Source: an uncultured Sulfitobacter sp. (GTDB taxonomy: Bacteria > Pseudomonadota > Alphaproteobacteria > Rhodobacterales > Rhodobacteraceae). Taken from it: a stretch of 64,000 nt of DNA. Below, piece after piece: positions 1 to 9,213 of this stretch; within the stretch, counting starts at the first letter, position 1; each line of letters begins with the position of its first letter. Where the stretch lies: NCBI RefSeq assembly GCF_947500075.1, contig NZ_CANMQS010000004.1, positions 186,001 to 250,000 on the forward strand, read 5' to 3'. Below the pieces are notes generated by a model. That model was given only the letters and a program-made list of their open reading frames with translations. It was not told the DNA's origin and made no database searches. Made by a program: the position numbers and the translations under genes.

Positions 1-259
1 ACCGTCCCGCACACAGGCACCAGGGATCACCCGGTTTCAAACCGGCAAACCCAAACGCGGGGTTCGGCGTGCTCAGGTCATTCCCCACATATTTGGAGAA
101 CGCCAGAAACTCCGCCGTCATCACGGCACAGACCGTATGGCTGCCCTGATCGGCAGCACAGGTGTTGCAATGCCCGTCGCGGAAAAACCCCGTCACCGGA
201 TCCATCCCGCACAAGGCCAGCGGCTCACCCAGCACGTTCACACTCTCATCCGGTTCCAT
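1..259 (-). CDS. DUF2237 family protein (3' end outside window)
   Basis: The reverse strand reads MEPDESVNVLGEPLALCGMD, followed by TGFFRDGHCNTC, GSHTVCAVMTAEFLAFSK, GNDLSTP and GLKPGDPWCLCAGR. This is the continuous signature of the small DUF2237 family (about 120 residues), whose function is unknown. The conserved cysteines are present. Start is the ATG at 257-259; the last third of the protein lies beyond position 1. It is the last visible gene of a leftward group with the serine hydrolase, DUF2332 and pth, 17 bp after the hydrolase stop. Confidence 0.85.
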   Translation of the reverse strand, partial: MEPDESVNVLGEPLALCGMDPVTGFFRDGHCNTCAADQGSHTVCAVMTAEFLAFSKYVGNDLSTPNPAFGFAGLKPGDPWCLCAGR

Positions 260-276
260 CGGCTTTCGCCCTCCTG

Positions 277-1440
277 TCACAGGTTCTGCGCGATCTCGCG
301 GAAGATCGCCACGTTCTGATCCGCCACGCCCGCGTCGCGGAATTTGCGGTCTGCCGCGTTGGTGGCAATCACCACGCCCCGCGCGCGGTCGATATAGATG
401 TACTGCCCGTAGATGCCACGCGCCATGAATTCTCCGGGTGCGGCCCCCACGGGGATCCACCACTGATACCCATATCCAACAGCCCCCTCCGGGGTCGGCG
501 CGCTGGGCAGGGTTGACGCGTCGATCCAATCCGCAGGCACGATCTGCTGCCCCTGCCACTGCCCGCCTTGCGCAATCATCTGGCCAAAGCGCGCATAATC
601 CCGCGTGCTCAGGTTCAGCCCGCCCAGCACAAAGGCGGTTCCAACCCCGTCTGTCAGGTAATAGGGCGTGTGCTCCAACCCCAGCGGCGCAATGACCTTT
701 TCGCTGAGCAAGTCGGCAATGGGCCGTCCGCTGGCCCCGCGCACCACCATGCCCACCACATGCGTGTCGATGGAGACGTATTTCCATGTCTCTCCCGGTG
801 CCGCGAAGGAGGCGGTCAGACCGGCTGCAAATTCATCCATCTTGCCGCCCAAAGCCAAGACACGGCCCATGCGGTTGATGTCCGAGTTCTGATCAAGGTA
901 GTCCTCGTCAAAGAGAACCCCGCTTGTCATCTGCAACACATTGCGCAGGGTCGCGCCGTCATAGGCGCCGCCTTTCAGCGCAGGCGCATATTGCGTGACC
1001 GGGACGTCGAGGCTCTCAATCGTGCCGTCTGCCACCAACTGCCCCACCAGTACGGACAGAAAGCTCTTTGCCATGGACCAGCTGATCCGCAGATCATCCG
1101 CGCCCGTGCCTTTGTAATACTCCTCAAAAACGATCTCCCCGTCCTTGAGCACCACCAACGCAGTCACATCACGGTCTTCGACCCAGGCCCCCACACTGAC
1201 GGGCAATTCGGTCTCCGGCCCATAGGGGAGCTCCACCGTCGGCCCATCGCCGCGCGGCACGCCCACGGTCAGAAACGCCGCCCGCATGTTGGAGAAATTG
1301 CCCACGATGTTGTCTTCGAAAAACAACGTGCGCACCGCCCAAAGCCGTTTGATCTCTTCCTGTTTCCAGATGCCCACGGCCCCGATGGCCAACACCAGAA
1401 CCAGCACCAGCCGCAAGGCCCACTTCAACACACGCCGCAT
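277..1440 (-). CDS. Beta-lactamase-fold serine hydrolase, membrane-anchored
   Basis: A 387-residue protein with an N-terminal hydrophobic segment (about residues 8-24) that should anchor or export it. The catalytic SxxK motif is visible as SMAK (about residue 123), followed by a YVS tyrosine motif (about residue 220) and a GYGYQWW C-terminal block typical of class C beta-lactamase-related esterases and peptidases (PF00144). Such proteins act on amide or ester bonds in the periplasm; substrate cannot be inferred. It starts 2 bp after the DUF2332 gene, so it is probably co-transcribed with pth. Confidence 0.8.
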   Translation of the reverse strand: MRRVLKWALRLVLVLVLAIGAVGIWKQEEIKRLWAVRTLFFEDNIVGNFSNMRAAFLTVGVPRGDGPTVELPYGPETELPVSVGAWVEDRDVTALVVLKDGEIVFEEYYKGTGADDLRISWSMAKSFLSVLVGQLVADGTIESLDVPVTQYAPALKGGAYDGATLRNVLQMTSGVLFDEDYLDQNSDINRMGRVLALGGKMDEFAAGLTASFAAPGETWKYVSIDTHVVGMVVRGASGRPIADLLSEKVIAPLGLEHTPYYLTDGVGTAFVLGGLNLSTRDYARFGQMIAQGGQWQGQQIVPADWIDASTLPSAPTPEGAVGYGYQWWIPVGAAPGEFMARGIYGQYIYIDRARGVVIATNAADRKFRDAGVADQNVAIFREIAQNL

Positions 1441-1442
1441 AC

Positions 1443-2483
1443 CTATTCCTTGAATTGCCAGTCGATCCAGCGCCCGTGGAAATCTGCGCGCCCCAGTTCA
1501 ACCGTGATGTCACCCGGCCACAGACGCAGCACCACCGCAGCGCCCACCTTGCCCGTTGTGTCGCCATCGCTTTCCATCGACAGCCATGCCAGCGGCCGTG
1601 TCGCAGTGGCCTGCGCGCCGACCGCTTCGATCAGCGCCCGGCCCTTCGCGCGGGCTTCCGCCGGGAAATATTGCCAGGCGACCGTATGCTGGATCAGGTG
1701 CAAATGCCCCTCCGGTGCCGCATGCAGCCGCGGCCCCAACCATTCAATGGCATCGCCTTTTGCGACCCGCCCCTGCGCCACAGACGCCGCCGCGCGCGTC
1801 ATCGTCAACCGCTGCGGCTGGTCGGGCCAGAGGTAGGCAATCAGGCGCAACTGGTCTTCACCATCCTTGGGATTGAGCGGGTTCAGATCCACGCCCGCCC
1901 GATCCGCAATCACCGGCGCCTTGCGCGGGGGCGGCGCGCCTTTCCAGTCGGGCGTCAGGATCACCGTCGGCACATCCGGGCCAAAGCGGGCACCGTCAAT
2001 CTCCAGCGCGTAGTGGTCCCACATCAGGTTCAATCCACCGCTTGCGCCCAGCTCACTCAACCAGATCGGCAGATCGAATGCCGCCGCCGCGACCCGTGCA
2101 CCCGCGATCAGCACCCCGGACCGGCGCACTTCGTTTGTCTGGGGCGGGCTGTCGGTCCAATCCAGCAGGAAGGGCTCATGCGCCGCCAAAGCGGCCAGAA
2201 CGCCAGCGCGCAGTTCCGCGTCAGAGGTCTGCACCGGCGGGTAGAGCTTTGCCAACTCAGGTGCCGCATTCGACAACACCAGCGCATGCAGCCCGCCTGC
2301 GATCCGCAAAGGCAGCGAATGCCCCGCAGGCCCGATATCCCCCTCAAATGCCGCGAATTTGCGGCCCAATGCGGTATCTGCCGGCCAATCCTGTGCCAGA
2401 ATACCCAGCAACTGCCCCATGAAGGGGGACCCCATCTGCGCGCAAGTTCCGGCCTGTGCTGCAAAAGCCTCAGAGAGATTCAT
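1443..2483 (-). CDS. DUF2332 family protein
   Basis: The 346-residue translation shows features I associate with DUF2332: an early AGTCAQMGSPFMGQLLG segment, the ELGASGGLNLMWD block and a C-terminal ESDGDT motif. The GASGGLNL loop resembles a nucleotide- or SAM-binding glycine loop, but activity is unknown. Its ATG overlaps the pth stop by 4 bp (ATGA), so the two are translationally coupled. Confidence 0.7.
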   Translation of the reverse strand: MNLSEAFAAQAGTCAQMGSPFMGQLLGILAQDWPADTALGRKFAAFEGDIGPAGHSLPLRIAGGLHALVLSNAAPELAKLYPPVQTSDAELRAGVLAALAAHEPFLLDWTDSPPQTNEVRRSGVLIAGARVAAAAFDLPIWLSELGASGGLNLMWDHYALEIDGARFGPDVPTVILTPDWKGAPPPRKAPVIADRAGVDLNPLNPKDGEDQLRLIAYLWPDQPQRLTMTRAAASVAQGRVAKGDAIEWLGPRLHAAPEGHLHLIQHTVAWQYFPAEARAKGRALIEAVGAQATATRPLAWLSMESDGDTTGKVGAAVVLRLWPGDITVELGRADFHGRWIDWQFKE

Positions 2484-3169
2484 CGGAACTTCGCCACAAG
2501 ACGTTGCAGGGGCGACTTGCTCTCCTCTGGCGCTGGTTCAGGCTCAGGTGGCGTAGCTTTGGGCTGTTGCGCCCCGCCTTTGGTTCCCGTCCCCGACCGG
2601 GGCGGAGAGACCCGCAAAGCCACCGCATTGAGAAACTTCGCCGTATCCCCGGCCGCCAGATACGCAGCCCCATCGCCAATCCCGCGCAACACGTCATCAA
2701 GCCACCCCTCATCCGCCTTGGAGAAGTCCCGCAGCACATAGCCCGGCACCGCATCCTTATGCCCCGGATGGCCGACACCCAACCGCACCCGGTCATAGTC
2801 GGGACCGATATGCGCATGGATCGACCGCAGCCCGTTGTGGCCCGCATGACCACCGCCCGTCTTGCACTTGACCTTCCCCGGTGCAAGATCGATTTCGTCA
2901 TGGAATACAATCACATCTGCTGGCTCCAGCTTGTAGAACCGCATCGCCGCCTGCACCGACTGGCCAGAGTTGTTCATGAAGGTTTCAGGTTTCAGCAACA
3001 CCGCCCGGTCCGCGCCAAAGCGCCCGTCGCTGATGCTGCCCTGGTGTTTGCCCTTCCACGGGCCGAAGCTATGGTCGCCTGCAATCTGGTCCAGCGCCAT
3101 GAAACCGATGTTATGCCGGTTGCGCGCGTATTTCGCGCCGGGATTTCCCAGACCTACGATCAGTTTCAT
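2480..3169 (-). CDS. pth: Peptidyl-tRNA hydrolase
   Basis: Cleaves the ester bond of peptidyl-tRNAs dropped from ribosomes, recycling tRNA in the cytoplasm. The N-terminus MKLIVGLGNPGAKYARNRHN contains the family signature and the catalytic histidine. FMNNSGQSV, VFHDEIDL and GGGHAGHNGLRSI follow as in other Pth enzymes. At 229 residues it is longer than the usual 190 or so because of a charged C-terminal tail (about residues 185-229, rich in P, K and E), common in alphaproteobacteria. Start is the ATG ahead of the signature. It leads the leftward group pth - DUF2332 - serine hydrolase. Confidence 0.96.
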   Translation of the reverse strand: MKLIVGLGNPGAKYARNRHNIGFMALDQIAGDHSFGPWKGKHQGSISDGRFGADRAVLLKPETFMNNSGQSVQAAMRFYKLEPADVIVFHDEIDLAPGKVKCKTGGGHAGHNGLRSIHAHIGPDYDRVRLGVGHPGHKDAVPGYVLRDFSKADEGWLDDVLRGIGDGAAYLAAGDTAKFLNAVALRVSPPRSGTGTKGGAQQPKATPPEPEPAPEESKSPLQRLVAKFR

Positions 3170-3238
3170 ACGTTGCCTCCTGCGTTGCGCGCAGTCTACC
3201 CGCCGCCGCGGGGGAGGGAAATGCGCATTCTGAGGTCC

Positions 3239-4144
3239 TCAGGCCCGCGCCATGAACGCGACAGTCAAGGCGGCCAGTTCCGGCCCCACGTCCTCTTGCA
3301 GGAAATGCCCCGCATCCGGCAGAATGGTGTGCTTTTGCCCCTGCGCACCGGGCAGAAGCTTCTGAAATCCCTTGTCCACACCTGCCATGATCTTGTCGTC
3401 CGCGCCGAAGGCCGTCAGGAACGGCGTGTCCAGACCCCTCAAGACCTCCCATGCGGCCCGGTTGGCGTCGCGGGCCGGGTCGTCTGGCGTGGCGGGTACC
3501 AGCATCGGGAACTGACGCGCACCCGCCTGATAGGTCTCATCGGGGTAGGGGGCGTTATAGGCGGCAATCTCCGCCTCGGTGATCTTGCCGGTTGTCCCGC
3601 CGTAGACGATGCGCCCGGCGTCAAAAACCGGCGCATCCTGCGAATAGGCACGCCAGGCTTCAAAGGCCGGCCCCATCGGTTGATCCCCCGTCGGCAAAGC
3701 CGTGTTCGCCACCACCACCCGCGCGAACCGCTCCGGCATGGCCGCGACCAGACGCAATCCGATCAAACCGCCCCAGTCCTGACAGACCAGCGTGATACCT
3801 TTGAGATCAAGCTGCCGAACCCAATCCGACATCCAGTCCACATGCCGCTGATAGGTGTAATCGCTGCGCTGTGTTGGTTTGTCGGACCGTCCGAAACCAA
3901 TCAGATCTGGGGCCAGCGCCCGATGCCCGGCATCCACAAACACCGGGATCATCTTGCGATAGAGGTAAGACCACGTCGGCTCCCCGTGCATCATCAGAAC
4001 GGGGGCTGCGTCCGCTGCTCCCTCATCCACGTAATGCACCCGCAATGTGCCGCCTTCCGTGTCGTCCACATGGGTGTAGCGGGGCGGGTAGGGGAAATCA
4101 GCCAGATCGGCAAATCTGTCGTCCGGGGTGCGCAGGTATTCCAT
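3239..4144 (-). CDS. Haloalkane dehalogenase
   Basis: Alpha/beta-hydrolase of about 301 residues. The chosen start (ATG at 4142-4144, after CTGGAG) gives MEYLRTPDDRFADLADFPYP, the usual N-terminus of DhlA/DhmA-type haloalkane dehalogenases. MMHGEPTWSYLYRKM supplies the oxyanion-hole region, VCQDWGGLIGLRLVA the aspartate nucleophile, and DAGHFLQEDVG the catalytic histidine. The enzyme hydrolyses carbon-halogen bonds to alcohols. A longer in-frame start at 4246 exists but adds sequence atypical of the family. It sits between pth and rplY, genes that are often neighbours. Confidence 0.87.
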   Translation of the reverse strand: MEYLRTPDDRFADLADFPYPPRYTHVDDTEGGTLRVHYVDEGAADAAPVLMMHGEPTWSYLYRKMIPVFVDAGHRALAPDLIGFGRSDKPTQRSDYTYQRHVDWMSDWVRQLDLKGITLVCQDWGGLIGLRLVAAMPERFARVVVANTALPTGDQPMGPAFEAWRAYSQDAPVFDAGRIVYGGTTGKITEAEIAAYNAPYPDETYQAGARQFPMLVPATPDDPARDANRAAWEVLRGLDTPFLTAFGADDKIMAGVDKGFQKLLPGAQGQKHTILPDAGHFLQEDVGPELAALTVAFMARA

Positions 4145-4316
4145 GGGTGTCTCCAGAATTTGGGCATCCAAAGCATCGCACAGAGGCCGGGGCAGCGTCC
4201 ATCCCGGTGCGCCCGCCGATATCGACCGAAACACAGCTGTCAACATCTTGTGACAGTCCCAAGGCTTCCTATCTCAACAGGACACCAGAAACCCGAATAC
4301 AGGAGAATGCAGACCA

Positions 4317-5096
4317 GTGAAAAACATAGTTGCGGCAAGCGATCTGTCCGAACGGTCCAAACCATCTGTCCAGCGTGCCATCCATCTGGCCGCCGCCAGC
4401 GGTGCGCGGCTGACTGTGGTCCATGTTGTCGACGATTCCATGCCGCCGGACCTTTCTGATCAATTGAAGGCTGGGGCGAAAACGCTGCTGTCCGACCAGA
4501 TCGCGGCGCAGATGGCGGGCCGAGAGCTTGATACGGACGTCCATGTCGCAACCGGTGACCCGATGGAGGCGGTCAAGCGCATCGTCGAAGAAACCGACGC
4601 GGATCTTCTGGTTCTGGGGATCCACCGCCGCCGCACGTTCTTTGATCACGTGCGCGAAACCACCATGGAACACCTCGTCCGGTCCAGCCGAGTGCCTGTC
4701 CTGCTTGCCATGGCACCTGCCGATGACCCCTATGCCCGCGTGCTCAGCGGTGTGGACCTGTCCCGCGTCTGTGCCTCCGCGCTCCACAAGATCGCGATGG
4801 TCGCGCCGGAGGCGGAACTGACCCTGTTCCACGCCCATGAAATTTCGTTCCGGACCGAAGCGGAGCAGGACTACGAGACCTGGAAAGCCATGTACGCCCT
4901 GCCCAAAAACCTGCCACGCCCGACCTTTATCGAGGCCACGGCCCGCGATGCGCTGGATGACATGATGGAGGACAGAACCTACGATCTGCTGGCCATCGGC
5001 GCGCACACCCGTTCAAACGCAGGGCGCTACATTCTGGGGGGCTTCTCTGCCGGGTTGATCCGCAAGCCGCCCTGCGACCTTCTGCTGGCCAAGTAA
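4317..5096 (+). CDS. Universal stress protein with two tandem Usp domains
   Basis: 259 residues made of two UspA-type domains. Domain 1 starts KNIVAASDLSERSKP and ends near VLLAMA (about 1-140), with LLVLGIHRRR in place of the usual GxHG loop. Domain 2 runs from about 145 and ends DLLAIGAHTRSNAGRYILGG and PCDLLLAK, a classical nucleotide-binding C-terminus. Start is GTG at 4317 behind AGGAGA; no in-frame ATG fits. Transcribed opposite to its neighbours. Function would be stress survival; substrate binding not known. Confidence 0.88.
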   Translation: MKNIVAASDLSERSKPSVQRAIHLAAASGARLTVVHVVDDSMPPDLSDQLKAGAKTLLSDQIAAQMAGRELDTDVHVATGDPMEAVKRIVEETDADLLVLGIHRRRTFFDHVRETTMEHLVRSSRVPVLLAMAPADDPYARVLSGVDLSRVCASALHKIAMVAPEAELTLFHAHEISFRTEAEQDYETWKAMYALPKNLPRPTFIEATARDALDDMMEDRTYDLLAIGAHTRSNAGRYILGGFSAGLIRKPPCDLLLAK

Positions 5097-5108
5097 GGCC
5101 TCAAACAA

Positions 5109-5136
5109 AAAGGGCCGCACCTCAGCGCAGCCCTTT
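5109..5136 (-). terminator. Rho-independent terminator after rplY, possibly bidirectional
   Basis: The inverted arms AAAGGGC (5109-5115) and GCCCTTT (5130-5136) form a hairpin between the convergent usp and rplY genes. On the reverse strand the stem is followed by a T-rich run (TTTTTGTTT), so it fits best as the rplY terminator; on the forward strand the T run is short. Confidence 0.75.
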
Positions 5137-5159
5137 CCACATCACCAAACGGCGAATGC

Positions 5160-5819
5160 TTATTCTTCGCCACCCTCTTCGGCTGCGGCCTCGGGTGCAT
5201 CACCCTCTTCGCCGTCACCTTCGTCCTCATCATCGGACTGGGCTGCCAGTGCGGAAGGTGCGGACACCTGTGCGATGACAAAATCACGGTCGATGGTGGG
5301 CTTTGCGCCTTCAGGCAGTTTGACGTCCGAAATGGTCAGGTTGTCGCCAATCTCCAATGCGGAGATGTCGATCACCAGGCTTTCGGGAATGTCTGCCGCC
5401 GTCACGATCAGCTCAACTTCCGGACGCACCAGCGTCAGAACGCCACCCTTGCGCAGGCCGGGGCAGTCTTCTTCGCCCGCAACTTCCACGTTGATGAACA
5501 GGTTGATCTTCGTGGTCCGCTTGAGACGCATGAAATCCACGTGTGTGGGCAGGTCCTTGACCACGTGGCGCTGCACGTCGCGGCAGATGACGCGCACGTC
5601 GTCATGGCCCTCGACCTTCATGTTGAACAGGGTGGACTTGAACCGGCCTTTGCGCAGCATTGTCAGCAGTTTGTTGAACGGGATGTTGATGGGAAGCGGA
5701 TCAGCGTCGCCCCCGAAAACAATCCCCGGAACCATGCCATCACGGCGTGCCTGACGAGCGGCGCCCTTGCCTGTCCCCGTCCGTTCCTGGGCTTCAAGAT
5801 CTGGAATCTCTCCGGCCAT
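5160..5819 (-). CDS. rplY: 50S ribosomal protein L25/general stress protein Ctc
   Basis: Binds 5S rRNA in the large ribosomal subunit. From the ATG at 5817-5819 the protein is 219 residues: an L25 domain (about 1-95, with [16 protein letters not shown] and VPGIVFGG), the Ctc-type beta-rich C-terminal domain (about 100-190), and an acidic tail of Glu and Asp after residue 195. The start is preceded by TTGGAG. Upstream in-frame codons reach 5942 but add no family sequence. A leader hairpin lies 22-50 nt before the start. Confidence 0.95.
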   Translation of the reverse strand: MAGEIPDLEAQERTGTGKGAARQARRDGMVPGIVFGGDADPLPINIPFNKLLTMLRKGRFKSTLFNMKVEGHDDVRVICRDVQRHVVKDLPTHVDFMRLKRTTKINLFINVEVAGEEDCPGLRKGGVLTLVRPEVELIVTAADIPESLVIDISALEIGDNLTISDVKLPEGAKPTIDRDFVIAQVSAPSALAAQSDDEDEGDGEEGDAPEAAAEEGGEE

Positions 5820-5840
5820 TTTAATCTCCAATATGTTAGG

Positions 5841-5869
5841 GCAGGAATCCTCCAAGGCTGTATTCCTGC
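5841..5869 (-). promoter_or_regulatory. Hairpin in the rplY 5' leader
   Basis: Perfect 8-bp inverted repeat: GCAGGAAT at 5841-5848 and ATTCCTGC at 5862-5869, with a 13-nt loop, just upstream of the rplY Shine-Dalgarno. Position and symmetry fit either a leader structure for translational feedback by L25 or a regulator site; the sequence does not decide between them. Confidence 0.45.
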
Positions 5870-5966
5870 GTGAAGCGCTTCCTCTATACAGGTTTGCCCC
5901 ATGTGAAAAGAGGGATTCTGCACCCGCAGCCTTGGCTTTCACGTAGGCCCGTGCGAAGCCAGCACC

Positions 5967-7127
5967 ATGAGCCTGCGCCGCGACCTTTATCTCTCCCGCA
6001 AGCCGCTGGCAGGGTTCTTTGCCATCGGTGTCTCTTGGTCGGTGTATTTTGCGCAGATGCCGGTGATCAAGGCCAATGTGGGCGCGTCCGACGCGGTGTA
6101 CGGGATTGCCCTGCTGGTGTCTGCTTTCGGGTCGCTTGCGGCGATGTGGCTGGCACCGACAGCCCAGCGGCTGGCAGGCGGAATGGCGATGCCGCTGGGG
6201 ATTGCAACGGTGGCGCTTGGCATGCTGACGGCGGGCGTTTCCGGAACGGTTGTCGCGCTGACGTTTGCGATGATGCTGGCGTCAGCAGGGTCGGGCATTG
6301 TGGACGTGCTGGTCAATGACCGTGTCTCCCATGCCGAAACCCACAGCGGGCGCACGCTGATGAACCTCAACCACGCGCTCTATTCTTTCGCCTACGCAGG
6401 CGGGGCGCTGGCCACCGGTGTCCTGCGCAGCGCAGAAATCGGCCCGCTGCCGATCTTTATCGGCCTCAGTGTGCTGCTCGCCGGTCTGGCCTATGCCGCA
6501 CGCGAAGACGCCGTTGTTGAACCAGACGCCGACACCACTGCCGATGCCCCGCCCGCATCCGTGCCGACCCTGCTGGTCTTCCTTGCCGGTCTGACCGTCT
6601 TTGTCGCCTTCCTGTCAGAGGCGGTGACGGAAGGCTGGTCCGCCCTGCATCTGGAGCGCACGCTCAGCGGTACTGCCGCGCAGGGGGCGCTGGGCCCCGC
6701 GCTGATGGGGCTGACCATGGGCATCGGGCGGCTCTTTGGACACGGCCTTGCCCGTTACATCCGCGACACGCACCTGATGCTGCTGGCCACACTGGTCTCA
6801 GCCGTCGGGCTGGCGATTGCCGGCAATGCAAGCGATGTGTCCGTGGCGCTGATGGGCTTTGCGCTCGGGGGGCTTGGCATCTCCGTGGTGGCCCCGCTGG
6901 CCCTGGCGCTGGTCGGGCGCCGGGTGGCGGATCCGGCCGCGCGGCTCACGGCGATCAGCCGGGTTTCGGTCATGGGATACGGGGCGTTCTTCCTCGGCCC
7001 GCCACTGATGGGCCTCGTGGCCCAGGGCGTCGGCCTCGGCGCAGCCTTCATGCTGGTGGCCGCTCTGCTGGCCGCGACCGCCCTCGTACTGATTCCCCTG
7101 CTCAGCCGCCAGATGCGCCGCAGCTGA
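5967..7127 (+). CDS. Major facilitator superfamily transporter
   Basis: 386 residues with about twelve hydrophobic segments and a hydrophilic central loop near residues 178-195 ([17 protein letters not shown]). The N-terminus [20 protein letters not shown] and the [17 protein letters not shown] segment suit an MFS exporter or sugar-type permease of the 12-TM class. Substrate unknown. It is followed by a palindromic terminator-like sequence and faces the sulfotransferase gene. Confidence 0.8.
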   Translation: MSLRRDLYLSRKPLAGFFAIGVSWSVYFAQMPVIKANVGASDAVYGIALLVSAFGSLAAMWLAPTAQRLAGGMAMPLGIATVALGMLTAGVSGTVVALTFAMMLASAGSGIVDVLVNDRVSHAETHSGRTLMNLNHALYSFAYAGGALATGVLRSAEIGPLPIFIGLSVLLAGLAYAAREDAVVEPDADTTADAPPASVPTLLVFLAGLTVFVAFLSEAVTEGWSALHLERTLSGTAAQGALGPALMGLTMGIGRLFGHGLARYIRDTHLMLLATLVSAVGLAIAGNASDVSVALMGFALGGLGISVVAPLALALVGRRVADPAARLTAISRVSVMGYGAFFLGPPLMGLVAQGVGLGAAFMLVAALLAATALVLIPLLSRQMRRS

Positions 7128-7232
7128 CCCCAAACGCCCCCCTTCAAACAGATCTCACCCCTTCAAAGCCGGTCCCCGCACCATCCGCAAAGCCACACAC
7201 CAAAAGCGACCCTACCACCGCCCTGGCCCCTC

Positions 7233-7246
7233 TTTTTGGCCAAAAA
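7233..7246. terminator. 14-bp palindrome between convergent genes
   Basis: TTTTTGGCCAAAAA is perfectly self-complementary and flanked by A/T runs. It lies in the 160-bp gap where the MFS gene and the sulfotransferase gene converge, so a bidirectional terminator is the likeliest role, though the stem has only four G/C pairs. Confidence 0.4.
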
Positions 7247-7288
7247 TATCCTTGCACCACAGCACCCCCAAACGAAACGCCGCCAGTC

Positions 7289-7909
7289 TCACACCTGCGC
7301 AGAGTGCAAATACCCCTTCGCCGCCATCAACCGCTCGTACAATGCAAACTCGCCCTCCCGCGCGGCCTGCAACCGCCGCGTGGCTTGACCGCTCAAATCC
7401 GTCCGAACGGAGGGAGAGACATTCTTCACCTTCAACTTGATCTTCCGGCCCAGCCGATCCGTCATGAACGTGCGAAACGCAGGCTGGCTTTCATAGGCAA
7501 AGATGTGATCCACCAGCACCTCGCCCTCATCCCCGGTCAGAAAGGCAAACTGGCTGCCGATCCGGGCGCGGGGTGGCGGGTCATCGTCGATGACCTCCAT
7601 CACGAACTGCTCAAAGCTCAACCCCTCGGTGCTCAGCTCGGAGCCTTCCAGGCGCGCTGCGTTGCGATAGCGAAACCAGCTTTTGATCTGCTCAACGGGA
7701 TCACGCATCACCGCCACGCCTTCAAGCCGCGCCCCGAATGTCTCCTCGACAAAAGGCACCACCCTGCGCCGGAAACGCCTTGCCGGAGTGTGTTTGCGGG
7801 TATTGGCAAAGATGATCTCTGCATGAGCCTTCAATGCCAGTTCCACGGCGGTGGTCCCCGTCTTGGGGGTGGCCAGAAACGCCAGCTTGGGGGGAAGAAA
7901 GATCAGCAT
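7289..7909 (-). CDS. Sulfotransferase family protein
   Basis: About 206 residues from the ATG at 7907-7909 (preceded by GGGAGG). The PAPS 5'-phosphosulfate loop is recognisable as ATPKTGTTAVE (about residues 12-22) and the 3'-phosphate-binding segment as VMRDPVEQIKSWFRYR (about 65-80). Predicted to transfer sulfate from PAPS to an unknown acceptor such as a glycan or lipid. A longer frame to 7966 has no supporting sequence. It ends 66 bp before the start of nothing on the same strand; the upstream neighbour is lldD. Confidence 0.75.
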   Translation of the reverse strand: MLIFLPPKLAFLATPKTGTTAVELALKAHAEIIFANTRKHTPARRFRRRVVPFVEETFGARLEGVAVMRDPVEQIKSWFRYRNAARLEGSELSTEGLSFEQFVMEVIDDDPPPRARIGSQFAFLTGDEGEVLVDHIFAYESQPAFRTFMTDRLGRKIKLKVKNVSPSVRTDLSGQATRRLQAAREGEFALYERLMAAKGYLHSAQV

Positions 7910-7975
7910 GGCGCGTTTATGCCTCCCTGCGCCGCAGATGTCAGCAGGAAAACGCGCCTTGCTCACAGCCTGTGA

Positions 7976-9142
7976 TCAGGCCTGCCAATCGCCGCTAAAG
8001 TCCTTCGGAATGAGCAGGTTATGCCGCCCCAGGTTGTTGACATCGGTCTCCCCACACAGCGCCATGGTGGTGTCGAGCTCCTTGTGCATGACCTCCAGCG
8101 CGGTTGTGACACCCTTCTGACCCATCGCACCCAGCCCGTAGACAAATGCGCGCCCCGCATAGGTGCCTTTGGCCCCCATCGCCAGCGCTTTGAGCACGTC
8201 CTGCCCGGACCGGATGCCACTGTCGAGGTGCACTTCGATCTTGTCACCCACCGCATCCAGAATGGCAGGCAGCGACGCGATGGAGCTCATCGCCCCATCC
8301 AGCTGACGCCCTCCGTGGTTGGACACAACAATGGCATCCGCACCCACGTTCAGCGCCATCTTGGCGTCCTCGGCATCCAGAATGCCTTTCAGGATCACCG
8401 GGCCCTTCCACCAGCTGCGCAACTCTTTCACCCGCTCCCAGTCCAGCGAATGATCGAACGCCTCCGCCGTCCAGGTGGTCAGGGACGCAGGGTCCGTGAC
8501 CCCCGCCGCATGGCCGACGATATTGCCAAAGAACCGCCGCTTGGTCTGGAGCATCCCCAGCCCCCACTGCACTTTGGTGGCAAGGTTCATCATGTTGACC
8601 AACGTGGGTTTGGGCGGGGCGGAGAGGCCGTTCTTGATGTCCTTGTGACGCTGACCCATGATTTGCAGATCCAGCGTGATGACCAGCGCGCTGCACTTGG
8701 CATCTGCCGCGCGGGCAATCAGCCGTTTCATGAAATCATCGTCTTTCAGGGTGTAGACCTGAAACCAGAACGGCTTGTCGGTGTTCTCTGCCACGTCCTC
8801 GATCGAACAGATCGACATGGTCGACAGGGTGAAGGGCACGCCGAAGTCCGCCGCCGCCTGTGCGGCCTTGATCTCTCCATCCGCGTGCTGCATCCCCGTC
8901 AGCCCCACCGGCGCCAGCGCCATCGGCATCGACACATCCTGCCCGACCATCTGGCTGGCCGTGCTGCGCCCGGTCATGTCCACGGCCACGCGCTGCCGCA
9001 GGCGGATCTTGTCAAAGTCCGAGGTGTTCTCGCGGAAGGTCTGCTCCGTCCAACTGCCGGATTCGCAATAGTCGTAAAACATGCGCGGGGTCCGGCGTGC
9101 ATAGATGCGCTTGAGATCGTCAATGTTGGTAATCGCAGCCAT
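7976..9142 (-). CDS. lldD: FMN-dependent L-lactate dehydrogenase/alpha-hydroxy-acid oxidase
   Basis: 388 residues from MAAITNIDDLKRIYARRTPR, the family N-terminus. FYDYCESGS, the FMN-binding PMALAPVGLTGM, the QVYTLKD segment, the catalytic SNHGGRQLDGA and the DSGIRSGQDVLKAL phosphate site are all visible in order. The enzyme oxidises L-lactate (or a related 2-hydroxy acid) to the keto acid with FMN, feeding the membrane electron chain. The 20 codons upstream of 9142 overlap operator sequence, so the shorter start is preferred. Divergent from the Acg-like/MarR operon across a shared operator region. Confidence 0.9.
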   Translation of the reverse strand: MAAITNIDDLKRIYARRTPRMFYDYCESGSWTEQTFRENTSDFDKIRLRQRVAVDMTGRSTASQMVGQDVSMPMALAPVGLTGMQHADGEIKAAQAAADFGVPFTLSTMSICSIEDVAENTDKPFWFQVYTLKDDDFMKRLIARAADAKCSALVITLDLQIMGQRHKDIKNGLSAPPKPTLVNMMNLATKVQWGLGMLQTKRRFFGNIVGHAAGVTDPASLTTWTAEAFDHSLDWERVKELRSWWKGPVILKGILDAEDAKMALNVGADAIVVSNHGGRQLDGAMSSIASLPAILDAVGDKIEVHLDSGIRSGQDVLKALAMGAKGTYAGRAFVYGLGAMGQKGVTTALEVMHKELDTTMALCGETDVNNLGRHNLLIPKDFSGDWQA

Positions 9143-9155
9143 TTTCTCAACCTTC

Positions 9156-9184
9156 CATATTGGTAAAGTTTCTTTACCAATATG
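9156..9184. promoter_or_regulatory. Perfect 13-bp inverted repeat upstream of lldD
   Basis: CATATTGGTAAAG, a TTT spacer, then CTTTACCAATATG: a perfect palindrome whose core is TGGT...ACCA. It ends 14 bp before the lldD start codon and would block lldD transcription if bound. Related outer half-sites (TGGT/ACCA) recur in the two palindromes next door. Confidence 0.6.
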
Positions 9185-9213
9185 TGAATCATCCGTCAAT
9201 CATGAATTTCGCC

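Noticed and set aside
568..1836. Long forward frame of 422 codons opposite the serine hydrolase
   Set aside because: Shadow of the reverse-strand serine hydrolase and DUF2332 genes; composition (His/Gln/Arg-rich) and lack of motifs are typical of antisense frames in high-GC DNA.
2456..4459. 667-codon forward frame across pth and dehalogenase
   Set aside because: Antisense to two well-supported genes with clear family motifs.
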